From positions 124,001 through 188,000 of the forward strand of contig NC_014253.1 in NCBI RefSeq assembly GCF_000196655.1: DNA of 64,000 nucleotides. Direction: 5' to 3'. The DNA comes from Methanohalobium evestigatum Z-7303 (lineage in GTDB: Archaea > Halobacteriota > Methanosarcinia > Methanosarcinales > Methanosarcinaceae). The notes below the pieces were generated by a model. The model did not search any database. It was given only the letters and a program-made list of their open reading frames with translations, and was not told the origin of the DNA. The position numbers were made by a program, and so were the translations under genes. Shown one piece after another: positions 18,026 through 27,514 of the stretch (its first letter is position 1; each line of letters begins with the position of its first letter).

Positions 18026-19174
18026 TTAACCATTATATTCTTTCAGCATTTCTGCTAGTTCTGGATTGTTGGCAATCATTTCCATTAATTTGTTTATCAC
18101 TTCGTTTCTTTTTTCATCTATTTCTATGGCGTTTGTAATGTCTAACGCTGCGCCGCAAACATTGCAAAATTTAGCAGTGGTTTCATTCATCTTTCCACAT
18201 CTTGGGCAGTATCTATTAGTGAATTCAGAATCATCTTTTTCGTCTTCTTCGTCTTCTTTGCCATGTATTTTGTCAATTGCATGGTCCAGATCTTGCCCAG
18301 AGAGATGGACATAGATAGCTGGCATTCGAGACCCGTGTTCCCATCCCATGTAAGATTCTAATTGTGAAGGTGTTAAATGATTGGCTAGAAATGTGCTTCG
18401 TGAATGTCTAAATAAATGTGGATGTATATCTTTTTGAATTTGTGCTTTTTCAGCGGCGATTTTTAGAACTCTACGGACGCCCTGATATTTTAGTGGTTGG
18501 TTTTTGATTTTACTGAGCCATACAGGTGCGTTTTGGTTTTCTTTTTCAGGGTGATTATTTAACCATGAAGTTATATATGGTGTGCTTGCAATCAGTTTTA
18601 TTCTTCTTGCGCCAGTTTTACCATCTAGTCTAAGATATGTGCCGTCTCGTTTATTAAAATCGATATCTTTTATTCTGAGTTCTGACAAATCACCTACCCT
18701 GGCAGCTGATTCGTATAATACTGACATCAATGCTTTATCTCTTAAACTAGATGTTGAATCAATCATCATCTTAGCTTCATGTTCTGTGATTAAATCTTCA
18801 GGAAGTTTATGTTGGTTGGAATTTTTTCCTGTTTTTATAATGTCGGTAGGAACATCCAATTCCATATCTTTGATGAATTTCTTAAGATTAACTCTGTACA
18901 AGTTTTTTGTACTGGGTTTATATCCAGATTGTTCAATTTTACCTAGCAGGGATATAATGTCATCCTTGTCAAAATTTTCAATAGGCTTTTCACACATTTT
19001 CGATATCTGGTTCAAATTGTTTAGGTAATTGAGAACAGTATGTGGGCTTGAGGATTTGGCAAATAATATGTTTTTGTATTTAAGTATTAGATTTTTATTT
19101 TCTTCACAGTATGTTTCTCCACGTATTTGTTTTTCCATATTTTTCAGTTTTTTATCTTCACCATGAAAAGTCAT
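18026..19174 (-). CDS. Tyrosine recombinase with C-terminal zinc ribbon
   Basis: 382 residues, with AGGAGTGA placed 6 bases before the ATG. It has a SAM-like core-binding domain (about 25-110) and a catalytic domain with Arg in ESAARVGDLSELR, HLFRHS (His-x-x-Arg), the second His in GWEHGS and the nucleophile Tyr in AIYVHLSG. After the catalytic domain an acidic linker leads to a zinc ribbon, CPRCG...CNVCG (about 325-345), an uncommon addition to this family. It marks the left end of the accessory island and probably integrated it. A small co-directional gene lies upstream. Confidence 0.9.
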   Translation of the reverse strand: MTFHGEDKKLKNMEKQIRGETYCEENKNLILKYKNILFAKSSSPHTVLNYLNNLNQISKMCEKPIENFDKDDIISLLGKIEQSGYKPSTKNLYRVNLKKFIKDMELDVPTDIIKTGKNSNQHKLPEDLITEHEAKMMIDSTSSLRDKALMSVLYESAARVGDLSELRIKDIDFNKRDGTYLRLDGKTGARRIKLIASTPYITSWLNNHPEKENQNAPVWLSKIKNQPLKYQGVRRVLKIAAEKAQIQKDIHPHLFRHSRSTFLANHLTPSQLESYMGWEHGSRMPAIYVHLSGQDLDHAIDKIHGKEDEEDEKDDSEFTNRYCPRCGKMNETTAKFCNVCGAALDITNAIEIDEKRNEVINKLMEMIANNPELAEMLKEYNG

Positions 19175-19251
19175 TGTTTGTCACTCCTTTTTCAGTTATA
19201 ATAATGAATTTCTTTACAAGGAATCATCCTTGCAAAGTATAATTCTCAGTT

Positions 19252-19497
19252 TTAATTTGAGTTGGCTACTAACTTCAGAATCTTGACGGCTTTTCTTTCC
19301 CAATCGTTTCCGAATTTTTCCATGAATTCTATCCACTCTTGGTTATCTTCACAATACTGAGCGATTGAGATTTGGTCACTCTCTAGTATATTTAAAGATC
19401 TTTTATGACCATCTTCATCTACAAATCTTATTTTTTTATTTTCTTGGCTATGCTTTCTGTTTTTATTGTTTTTACAATCGTTTTTCAATGGAATCAC
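19252..19497 (-). CDS. Small charged protein upstream of the recombinase
   Basis: 81 residues from GTG (a TTG at 19488 with GGTGA upstream is an alternative start). It has a lysine/asparagine-rich N-terminus and a helical C-terminal half (AQYCEDNQEWIEFMEKFG). Not recognised. Its position directly before the recombinase suggests an accessory such as an excision or regulatory factor; there is no motif support. Confidence 0.45.
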   Translation of the reverse strand: MIPLKNDCKNNKNRKHSQENKKIRFVDEDGHKRSLNILESDQISIAQYCEDNQEWIEFMEKFGNDWERKAVKILKLVANSN

Positions 19498-19781
19498 CGT
19501 TGTTTGTTTGTTTTTTATTTCTACGTGATAATCATCTACAAAAACTAAAAACTTGTTTTAATTACATCTTGTGAATTTGTAAAATCAAGGTGTTAGTTTT
19601 TGTAGCTAAAAAATCAGACAACTCTCATAATTTATATAATTTTTGGAGGATTCGATATAAACGTGGTATTGGAATTTGGTATAATTCTCAATATAAACTA
19701 TATACTTGAGTTTCATGTATAATAAAAAATTAAGTTACAAGTCCTATAGATTAGTCGTAAAATCTATTAAAATGAAGTAAT

Positions 19782-20612
19782 ATGTTAACCTATATGACAG
19801 ATATAGGTTCTGATATACCTGAAGCTCCTTTAGGTAGAAATCCTACGTTGAGAAAAGAGGCTTTAAAGTATTATGTAGAAAAAAATGATATAATAGCAAA
19901 TAACGATTTGCTTAAACACTTAAATTCTAAAAATATAAGTACTGATTATAAAAACCTACACAAGTTACATTTAAAAAAGATGCAATATCTTTTGGAAGGA
20001 CCATTGCCTGCAGGTATCAGTGATAGTGGAAGAGCAGTGGTGGGCTATAAATTGAAAAAAAATCTAACCACATTAAGATTCCTACTGACATATGTTTATG
20101 ATGAATCCAATTACTATATGTTAATGAATTCAGATTTTTATCATGAAATGATACCACAGGTGATAGAACATTTAGATAAAAAATTAGTTGAAATGGAGGA
20201 TACTGGAGTATATGAACATGAGGTAAATATTTTGGAAAAGCAATTAAAATATACAGTACTAGGATTGAACTTTATTTTATCTTCAACTGACAATTATATA
20301 AAGTGTTTAAGACAATTTGATGAAGACCTAGAATATGACCTTTCATAGTTCGATAATTGCCTAGTAGCGGGATACCAAATTGGGTCAGGTAAAAAATTGA
20401 TTTTAGGGCAATATGATGATGAGTACATAGGAAATATGAGAATCAAGTTGAGAGAATATATCTCTAATAATAAAATAATTTATTTAATGTATAGGTTTAT
20501 GAACATAGATGCTTATTCAGGATATATTTATTCAGATGATTATAAAAGCGATAATGAAACAATTAAAGAGCAACTATTAGAACCGTTTGAAATGATGACA
20601 AATATGAAATAA
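19782..20612 (+). CDS. Unknown island protein with an in-frame TAG codon (possible pyrrolysine readthrough)
   Basis: Codons 1-188 are open from ATG 19782. Codon 189 is TAG (20346-20348), and the same frame then stays open for 87 more codons to TAA (20610-20612), giving 276 residues if read through. The first part looks like a winged-helix region (about 15-80, RKEALKYYVEKNDIIANNDLL), then a helical domain. The residues after the TAG (FDNCLVAGYQIGSGKK, LREYISNNKIIYLMYRF) have normal protein character. No other convincing gene in the window stops at TAG. If TAG is simply a stop, the product is 188 aa followed by a remnant. Function unknown. Confidence 0.5.
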
Positions 20613-20913
20613 ATTTTACCTGGATATAATATGATAATTCACTGTATGTTAAGGGTATAAAAAATGTTACAGGACCATTGGACGAAATAGATAATTCATA
20701 GAACTTACTTAATAATCAAGTTATTTGGGAGAATTCTTAAGAGGAATCAAATCTGCAGGGGGCGTTTTCCCAACTCCTAACCCCTACAATCTAAATATCT
20801 TTAAAGTTTCTATAAAGATTAATACATTTTTAGGATGTATTAGATTATACTGGTGAATCCTGTTATTTTAATCTGGATGATATTGATTTAATAGGATATC
20901 TACAGTACCAAGA
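20613..20913. other. Gene-free stretch with a short coding-like remnant
   Basis: No complete gene. One plus-strand frame (about 20627-20740) reads like protein (YVKGIKNVTGPLDEIDNS, then a TAG at 20699-20701, then NLLNNQVIWENS and a stop) but has no start codon and is in a different frame from the preceding gene, so it is probably a broken continuation. The rest is AT-rich apart from a short GC-rich patch at 20754-20786. Confidence 0.4.
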
Positions 20914-23900
20914 TTAGCTTATTTTAAAGCTAAACTCCTTCATAAATGGGAAATTAATACTTGCTTTTAACACTGTAAGGTTTACACCATTTCTGCTGCC
21001 AAAATCCAGATCAAATGATTTTTCTTTCCCATATTTCCTACAAAAATCAACCAGATTCAACATATGATGGAGGCCATTAGATGCATCTTCATTCTGTAAA
21101 AGTTCTACTGATGGTTCAAGTAATGGACGGGGTAAAAACAATACACATTTGGATTTTGCTCTTGTAACAGATACATTCAATCTATTCAAACTGTAAATAA
21201 ACTCAGCTTCGTTTAGTGCAGTTTCAACATCGCTTACACCATAGCTTACAATAACTGCCTGTGTCTCCTGACCCTGCATTTTGTCAACAGTATCTACAAA
21301 TGGATAATGGCTCCAGCTCCTTAAAGAATCCAGATGATTATGTATAGTCTTTATCTGGGAATGATGGGGACTCACAATAAAAAGTCCATCTTTCCAAAAT
21401 TTCCTGTCTCCTTCTTCATTATTCGGATAATATCTCCAATCTTCAGATAACAGGTTATTACGAAGCAAAACCGATAACCTTGCTACGATTTCTGCTTCAA
21501 TCTCGTTTTCAACAGATGCCTGAACATTCTCTAAAATACAAACGGTTAAAGGATACTCTGAATCAACTATAGATTCTAGCAATTTCTCATAAGAATCAGG
21601 TAAACCATTAGCTTGTAAAGGTGTTCCCAATTCCAGTTTCTGTAAACCTATATTATCTGTTGCAGGAATATAATCTAATCCGTACAGAGTCTCTGCAGAA
21701 AATCTAGATAACGTTTTGTTCATACGCCAGTTTTCAAGAAGTTGTTGTGTATATGGATTATTTTCATTATCCCTGCGACGCAGATATGAAAAAATAGAGT
21801 CATGTAAACTTGGCAATCCTTCATCAGATTCTGGATAATCAACATTGATTATAGGCGGAAGTTGCAGATCATCACCTGCAAGGACCAACCTTTTTCCGTA
21901 ATCAATTATAGACATCCCAAGCGCTATTTCAGCAGGTTTGACCTGGGATGCTTCATCAACAATAAGCATATCTATGGTTGGTATTTTCCTACCAACTTTA
22001 TCCAGACTATTAACAGTGCCCCCGACTACTAAATGTTGGAAGTTTAATAAATCGTCCACTTCATATTCTTGACACACTTGTAGTGATTCTTTACTAGGAG
22101 CAGTTTTTGCGGATTTTAATTTATAAACGGGTAAATTATCGAAATCATAATCTTTCGAAATTTCCTGGATTTTTAGAAGAAGATTTTCGATAGCAGCGTG
22201 TGTAGATGCAGTGATTGCTATATGGAATCTATAACCATTATTTTTCCACGTTTTCAAGATGTTAAGAACAGATTTTGCAAGGAAATAGGTTTTACCAGTA
22301 CCAGGTGGACCCCAAACAAGAGTTAAACGGTTTTTAACCATATGCTCAAAAGCTTTCATCTGACTAGATGTAAATCCAGATGAATCACTCAAACAAAGAG
22401 CTTCGTTTAATAGATTGTCAGCTTCATACATTGGTTTGTTAAACGTTTGTGGTGTCCTTATAAGTTCCAGAAATCCGCTATCATCCTGTTCATCCAGTTC
22501 ACTTAATTTTCTCATAATCCGTCTGGATGTAAAATCTGTAAACCTTGGGTGAAGAACTGCTTTATCTCCAGTATTGAAATGTTCCTGGTTTTTATTATAT
22601 TTGACATCCAGATATAACAATTTCAATTTCCCATCTTTGGGGTCCACTTTCTTTTCATCTATGATTGCAAAGTTTACACCTGTATTTCTAGAATCGTTTA
22701 TCTCAGAACGGAAAGTGTAATCATCGAATGATATCTGCGCTTTTTCTCCCTCTTCATTATCAGGCACCAAAATATGACTGAACTCTTCATTTTTCTCAAA
22801 AAGAGTATAATCGATAGGTTTTGTAACTCTCCAAATGTTTAAACCCATACACTCGACAGGTACACTGATGCCTTCTCTGATTCGTTCTGGTTTAGGAAGA
22901 GATCGTTTTTCGCGGATATCCATAGCAGTCATATAAGATTCATATCGAGTTATAAATGACAGCTGTGAAAGTTCCTTATTTTCAAAATAGTAAGAATCCG
23001 GTATCTTGAATTTCTGAGACCATGTAATCAATTTATCCTTTGCAATATAACGCAAACCTTCCAATACACTACTCGTTGCAAGTAGCCTTTTCGAAAGTTC
23101 GTTCTTTATCCAGTCTACAGCTTCAGGTCTAGTTCCATCCCATACCATTGTGATAGTATCGGATTTCATGACATTACTCTGTTCGAACCAGAATAGGTCA
23201 CTAGGTTCAAAATCATAATTAAAATCAGGACTCTGGAGAACCTTAGATATCTCTGGTAATCTTAATGAAAATGGAACTGGTAAACTTACGAGCTGGTCTA
23301 TCTCATTTGTTAGAATTACTATTGGGTGTTTTATTTCTGTAGGTGGGTGTTCTACTTGTCCTGCTAAGTTTGTATTCTGGAAATAGAAAAGTAACCTGAG
23401 GGCTATAGGTGCCATTTCGGATTCTTTGGTAAATTCATTAAGGAGGTCATAGAATAATTGGAGTTCATAACTGTCAAAAACATAAGTCTGAAGCGATTTT
23501 TGTTCAGTCCATTCTCTTTCACGGTTATAATCGTGCAAAGTTTTTAGTTCATCATATAAATCAATTAGAAACTTTTTCTGGATTTCAGTACATTCATCTG
23601 GATAACTGGCGATGTAGATTTTTTCATTTGATGTATTTTCATATACCTGTTTTCCTTTAAACCTTCTATACCCTATTGAATATATCCTGGATGAAACTGG
23701 GTCATTTTGTATCGTGATGAATAATGCTACACTTTCATTAATCGGTAGATTCAATGAAACTCTGCCTGTAAGGACCGGCTCATTATTTTTTAAAGCTTGA
23801 GTGGTAGTTAATAACTTGTGTTTCTGATTTCTAAGGGACCCACAATCTTCCAGGTAGTTTTCAGCATCATCATTTTTTAAAAACGATTCTAATTCAGATA

Positions 23901-24747
23901 GTGAATTTACAGATAACCTGTCATTACATAGGTACTTTTTACCGTTTGAAGATAAATAAGGAATCATTGATACTGATTCATTCTTCTCTGCTTCTGATTT
24001 GCAGTGTCTATAGAATTCACATAATTCACATCTATGATATAAATGCCAGGATAATTTATCAATAGGTGATTCTAGGATAACAGGTAAATGGTTCCGAAGA
24101 AAATCTTCCACCATCTTAATATCGAAATGCAGGTCAAATAATTCAGGTTCATCTTGTTCATAAAGCCAGATGCCTGCTTGTTTTAGATCTACTTCAATGT
24201 CATAACCCTGTTCTTTCAAGGATTCTTGCAGCATCAATGAATATAGCGCTGTTTGGACTCGGTGGCTAGGTGTTATATCTTCGCTGGCTTTTATATCTAT
24301 TATTTGCAGCACATATTTTCCATTATTTTCTACAAGCCTTATTAAATCAGGCCTACATGGTGGGAATCTGCATAGATCTGATGAGAGGTTATATTTTTTT
24401 AAAAACTGTTCAGGAACGTGTATTGTAGGTTGGTATATATTGTGACCTGACTTTATATCCTTGATAATTTTTAAGGTTTCATCAAATGTGTGAGCTCTTT
24501 CATTTAATGCACCTTCACCATCAGGGACTATAACATTATCTACTAATTTTTCAGTAATTACTTCTTCTTCCCATTCAATGCCTGCTTTTAATAAAACTCT
24601 CATTATAGGGTTTTGATCCTGTTCTATTTTAGGAATGCCTTCATTATTCCTTTCATCTAAAGGTGTAGCATGATACCGGAGATAACGTTCACAATCATGG
24701 TAGAAATATCGTGCAATTAAAGAGGGATTCAGGTTGGATTTAGTCAT
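20914..24747 (-). CDS. Cas4/RecB-like nuclease fused to SF1 helicase (Dna2/UPF1-like)
   Basis: About 1277 residues from ATG 24747 (a TTG two codons upstream is less likely). The N-terminal third is a PD-(D/E)xK nuclease of the Cas4/RecB type with an Fe-S-like cysteine set: DCERYL near residue 18, and CELC plus a further Cys near 240-255. The C-terminal third is a superfamily 1 helicase: Walker A GPPGTGKT (about 813-820), IVDEASQ (about 930), GDDLQLPP, and late motifs VDKMQGQE and VSVTRAKSK. This is the layout of Dna2-like nuclease-helicases and of the TM0106-type RecB nuclease family. It is the first large gene in the island, convergent with the 19.8-20.6 kb gene and divergent from the 25-31 kb cluster. 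Confidence 0.85.
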   Translation of the reverse strand: MTKSNLNPSLIARYFYHDCERYLRYHATPLDERNNEGIPKIEQDQNPIMRVLLKAGIEWEEEVITEKLVDNVIVPDGEGALNERAHTFDETLKIIKDIKSGHNIYQPTIHVPEQFLKKYNLSSDLCRFPPCRPDLIRLVENNGKYVLQIIDIKASEDITPSHRVQTALYSLMLQESLKEQGYDIEVDLKQAGIWLYEQDEPELFDLHFDIKMVEDFLRNHLPVILESPIDKLSWHLYHRCELCEFYRHCKSEAEKNESVSMIPYLSSNGKKYLCNDRLSVNSLSELESFLKNDDAENYLEDCGSLRNQKHKLLTTTQALKNNEPVLTGRVSLNLPINESVALFITIQNDPVSSRIYSIGYRRFKGKQVYENTSNEKIYIASYPDECTEIQKKFLIDLYDELKTLHDYNREREWTEQKSLQTYVFDSYELQLFYDLLNEFTKESEMAPIALRLLFYFQNTNLAGQVEHPPTEIKHPIVILTNEIDQLVSLPVPFSLRLPEISKVLQSPDFNYDFEPSDLFWFEQSNVMKSDTITMVWDGTRPEAVDWIKNELSKRLLATSSVLEGLRYIAKDKLITWSQKFKIPDSYYFENKELSQLSFITRYESYMTAMDIREKRSLPKPERIREGISVPVECMGLNIWRVTKPIDYTLFEKNEEFSHILVPDNEEGEKAQISFDDYTFRSEINDSRNTGVNFAIIDEKKVDPKDGKLKLLYLDVKYNKNQEHFNTGDKAVLHPRFTDFTSRRIMRKLSELDEQDDSGFLELIRTPQTFNKPMYEADNLLNEALCLSDSSGFTSSQMKAFEHMVKNRLTLVWGPPGTGKTYFLAKSVLNILKTWKNNGYRFHIAITASTHAAIENLLLKIQEISKDYDFDNLPVYKLKSAKTAPSKESLQVCQEYEVDDLLNFQHLVVGGTVNSLDKVGRKIPTIDMLIVDEASQVKPAEIALGMSIIDYGKRLVLAGDDLQLPPIINVDYPESDEGLPSLHDSIFSYLRRRDNENNPYTQQLLENWRMNKTLSRFSAETLYGLDYIPATDNIGLQKLELGTPLQANGLPDSYEKLLESIVDSEYPLTVCILENVQASVENEIEAEIVARLSVLLRNNLLSEDWRYYPNNEEGDRKFWKDGLFIVSPHHSQIKTIHNHLDSLRSWSHYPFVDTVDKMQGQETQAVIVSYGVSDVETALNEAEFIYSLNRLNVSVTRAKSKCVLFLPRPLLEPSVELLQNEDASNGLHHMLNLVDFCRKYGKEKSFDLDFGSRNGVNLTVLKASINFPFMKEFSFKIS

Positions 24748-24883
24748 GGTCAATTTTTGATTAGGATTGATTATTTAATAATATTCGCTTCATAAGATTG
24801 AACTTAAATTAGGTGATATATTTTGCTTCTTTTTGGTTAAAAACTATGTACATCACACCGACTAACTAACTATAACAATGCAA

Positions 24884-24898
24884 AATTATATATATTAA
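24884..24898 (+). promoter_or_regulatory. TATA-box promoter of the 25-31 kb cluster
   Basis: AATTATATATATTAA, a near-consensus archaeal TATA element, lies about 80 bases upstream of the first gene of the cluster (ATG 24977) and faces it. AACAGGAGT just before that ATG is a good ribosome-binding site. Confidence 0.55.
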
Positions 24899-24976
24899 TT
24901 TGTACCATGTCTCTATTACTAACAACTAGTGTTTTTTAGTTATAAGTCATGTTACATATGAACAGGAGTAAAGAAT

Positions 24977-25837
24977 ATGCAACAATGTATAAAATGTGGT
25001 TATAAAAAAAGAGGTTCGGAATCTAATTATATATGTGAAGATTGCCAAAAATTTTCAGAAATATTTGATAAGTTATGGAATGAAGTAAATTATATTTTTA
25101 ACAATTTAGAAATCATTAACCCTGAAACTGATAAAGTATTAAAATTTTTATCAGACACTGCTTTTGTAACAAAGGATAACCCCCAAACTCGTATTTATTA
25201 TAAAATATCATCTTTGATTATTAATAAAGCTTGGAATCGTGAAGATACTATAAATGAAGTTGAGGTTAACAAATACACAAATACTACTAAAAATTTATTA
25301 GAAGCGCTGAAAGTATTTGAGGAACTTGGAATTGTAAAAATAGAATATTCGGGTTATGAAAGAATATTGAAAATACAAAATAAAGCATTTAAAGTAGCTA
25401 ATGCTTGGAGATCAAGTGAAAGTTTAGATAATCAACTTATTGAGAGGGTTGCTCAAATCTTTGCAGGTTATGTTTTATTTTACATACTTCAGCTTATGAA
25501 TAATATAAGCGATGTTAGTGACTTAGATAATTTGCCTTACAACAAACGGCAACGAACACTTTGGGTCACCCTTATGTCTCTTTTATCAAAACCTTATGAT
25601 GGTGACGCAAAAATAAATGAAAACGATATATCGAAATATTTGAGAAAACGAGGAATCGCCTCTGGAACAGATTTAAAAATCAAACAATCCTTGCACAATA
25701 TGACTGAAAATCCTACAGGATTAATAAAAAACGTAAAAACTGATGATGATGGTTATAGGGTATATGAATATTCTGATTATGTTGTAAATGAATTTGAAAG
25801 AATAAGAAATGGAAGAACAAGACATAGAGTTGAATAA
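24977..25837 (+). CDS. Zinc-finger/winged-helix protein, first gene of the SMC-PAPS cluster
   Basis: 286 residues. The N-terminus has a four-cysteine zinc ribbon (C4, C7, C20, C23). The middle looks like a winged helix (about 75-130, TNTTKNLLEALKVFEELGIVKIEYSG), and another helix-turn-helix-like stretch follows at about 215-255 (ENDISKYLRKRGIASGTDLKIKQSLHNM). The family is not recognised. It is the promoter-proximal gene, with 2 bases to the next ATG, so it is co-translated with the AAA+ gene and may be its DNA- or RNA-binding partner or the operon's regulator. Confidence 0.65.
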   Translation: MQQCIKCGYKKRGSESNYICEDCQKFSEIFDKLWNEVNYIFNNLEIINPETDKVLKFLSDTAFVTKDNPQTRIYYKISSLIINKAWNREDTINEVEVNKYTNTTKNLLEALKVFEELGIVKIEYSGYERILKIQNKAFKVANAWRSSESLDNQLIERVAQIFAGYVLFYILQLMNNISDVSDLDNLPYNKRQRTLWVTLMSLLSKPYDGDAKINENDISKYLRKRGIASGTDLKIKQSLHNMTENPTGLIKNVKTDDDGYRVYEYSDYVVNEFERIRNGRTRHRVE

Positions 25838-25839
25838 AT

Positions 25840-26622
25840 ATGAATAACGATGATTCAGAAAATAAAATAACATTACAAACAAGTAAAGATATAAATGGCA
25901 TAGAATTGTTATCGCAATTAAAACCAACTAAAGAAAAAATAAGGAAAACTTGTAGTTATTTTTTTAAGGGAAAATATGAAGGCAATGATGTACCTTTTAG
26001 AGGTTTCATCTTATTAGGACCACCTGGAACAGGGAAAACTGAAGTAATTAGGCAAGTAGCTAAAGAAATTGATAAAAATTTACAAGTTCACAATATTATA
26101 ACTTATTTTGCATTAGTTGATGGTGCTAATATAGCTGCGCCAAAATGGGGAGATGCAGAAAAGAATTTAAAAGATGTATTTCAGAAAATAAATTATTTAA
26201 ATCAAGGAGAAGGAAATTCTAATAAAATAATATTATTATTTGATGACATTGAAAGCTTGGTTCTCAAAAGAGGTGCAGACCTTGCTAAAGAATGGCACTA
26301 TTCTATAAATTCTATACTATTTCATGAGTTAGATAAAATCAATCCTTCTAATGTAATTATGTGTGCTACTTCAAATAAACCTGAATTAGTAGATGATGCT
26401 ATACTTACTAGATTATATCCTATAGATGTACCTTCTTTGCCTATAGACCAATTAATAGTTAAAGTTGAAAATATTCTTAATAATTCAGGAGTAACAGGCG
26501 ATGATTTTGAACTCGTAAAATCTAATATTCAAAAAAGGTTAGAAACTTTGGAGAATCCTACAATAAGAGATGCACAGCATTTTACAATAGTTGAATGCAT
26601 AGAAAACGAGGTCTGGAAATGA
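25840..26622 (+). CDS. AAA+ ATPase of the SMC-PAPS cluster
   Basis: 260 residues, essentially a single AAA+ module of the FtsH/Cdc48/ClpX-like classical clade: Walker A GPPGTGKT (60-67), Walker B ILLFDD (131-136), sensor 1 in VIMCATSNKP, and an arginine in ILTRLYPIDVP. The Walker B ends in Asp-Asp instead of Asp-Glu. No separate N-terminal substrate domain is present, so targeting probably depends on its neighbours. Its stop overlaps the next start (ATGA), indicating translational coupling. Confidence 0.8.
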   Translation: MNNDDSENKITLQTSKDINGIELLSQLKPTKEKIRKTCSYFFKGKYEGNDVPFRGFILLGPPGTGKTEVIRQVAKEIDKNLQVHNIITYFALVDGANIAAPKWGDAEKNLKDVFQKINYLNQGEGNSNKIILLFDDIESLVLKRGADLAKEWHYSINSILFHELDKINPSNVIMCATSNKPELVDDAILTRLYPIDVPSLPIDQLIVKVENILNNSGVTGDDFELVKSNIQKRLETLENPTIRDAQHFTIVECIENEVWK

Positions 26623-27380
26623 AACATGTAGAAGATCTGCCACCGTTTGGAAATTTAGGTATATATGTATACTTTGAAAATTATACTAATAACCATCCCT
26701 ACAAAACTCAACAACTTTTAGATGGTACATATCCTGAATATAATGAACTAATAGATCTGATTAAATCTATCCTCAATAATGTTAATTTAGAATTGAAACC
26801 TAAAACATATAGCCTTTTAAGAACTATGATAGGTAACCGTGGACGTACTTTTGGTGCATCTCATACATATAAGTATAATTTGAACGACAATAGTGAATTA
26901 AAGCAAATTTTAAATTTGGTAAATGAATGGTTTCAAAATCAAAATCTATATTGGATTAGAGATTTTGATGTAGTATATTGTAAAAATGCACAAAAAAGGA
27001 TTGATGATTTACCATTATTTGGTTATTTAAAAGTAAGTATTTATTTTGATGGTTATGGCCAATATTATCAAAATGAAACTAGAAAGAAATTAATGGGAGT
27101 AGAAGGTGAATCACATAAAGTTAGAGGGTTAAGTGATTATGTTTATAATAAAACATCACCGAAAAATTATACATTGACACCTAAAACATTCAGCCTTTTA
27201 AGATACACTATTGGAAATAAAGGTCGTTCTTTTGGAGCAGCACATACATACAAATATTCAGTAAACAACTCTAAAGAGTTAGAAGAAATCATAAACAAAA
27301 TTAATGAATGGTTCAATAATACAGGTATTAATTGGTGGGATGATTTAGACATAGAGACATGTGAAACTATTAAATGGTGA
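26619..27380 (+). CDS. Protein of two tandem copies of an unknown ~120-aa domain
   Basis: 253 residues from the ATG overlapping the AAA+ stop (26619); an ATG at 26595 is upstream but inside the AAA+ gene. The protein is an internal duplication. Copy 1 (about 4-125) and copy 2 (about 128-250) both start with DLPxFGxL and share PKT[YF]SLLR, IGN[RK]GR[ST]FGA[SA]HTYKY and a closing NEWF...D[FL]D segment. Fold and function are not recognised. The conserved GRxFGAxH motif, with Arg and His, could be a nucleotide- or nucleic-acid-binding or catalytic site. The gene looks AT-rich like the rest of the cluster. Confidence 0.7.
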   Translation: MKHVEDLPPFGNLGIYVYFENYTNNHPYKTQQLLDGTYPEYNELIDLIKSILNNVNLELKPKTYSLLRTMIGNRGRTFGASHTYKYNLNDNSELKQILNLVNEWFQNQNLYWIRDFDVVYCKNAQKRIDDLPLFGYLKVSIYFDGYGQYYQNETRKKLMGVEGESHKVRGLSDYVYNKTSPKNYTLTPKTFSLLRYTIGNKGRSFGAAHTYKYSVNNSKELEEIINKINEWFNNTGINWWDDLDIETCETIKW

Positions 27381-27466
27381 TTATATTGAAACTTGATAAA
27401 AAAGAAATACGTAAAAAAATTGAAAATGAAAACACAGATAAAAAATCCATAAAAAAATTTTCTTGA
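27374..27466 (+). CDS. Possible 30-aa basic microprotein
   Basis: ATG 27374 overlaps the end of the duplicated-domain gene, and the frame runs 30 codons (MVIILKLDKKEIRKKIENEN...). It is very lysine-rich. A further gap of about 50 bases separates it from the SMC-type gene. Translational overlap favours reality, but the composition is what AT-rich filler also gives. Confidence 0.25.
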   Translation: MVIILKLDKKEIRKKIENENTDKKSIKKFS

Positions 27467-27514
27467 TAAGACTTTGGAATCAATAGCTTCTAATCATAAA
27501 TAAAGGTGAACTCT

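Noticed and set aside
20914-24747. Treating the Cas4-like domain as CRISPR adaptation
   Set aside because: It is fused to an SF1 helicase, no cas1 or cas2 is present, and the only repeat pair is 16 kb away.
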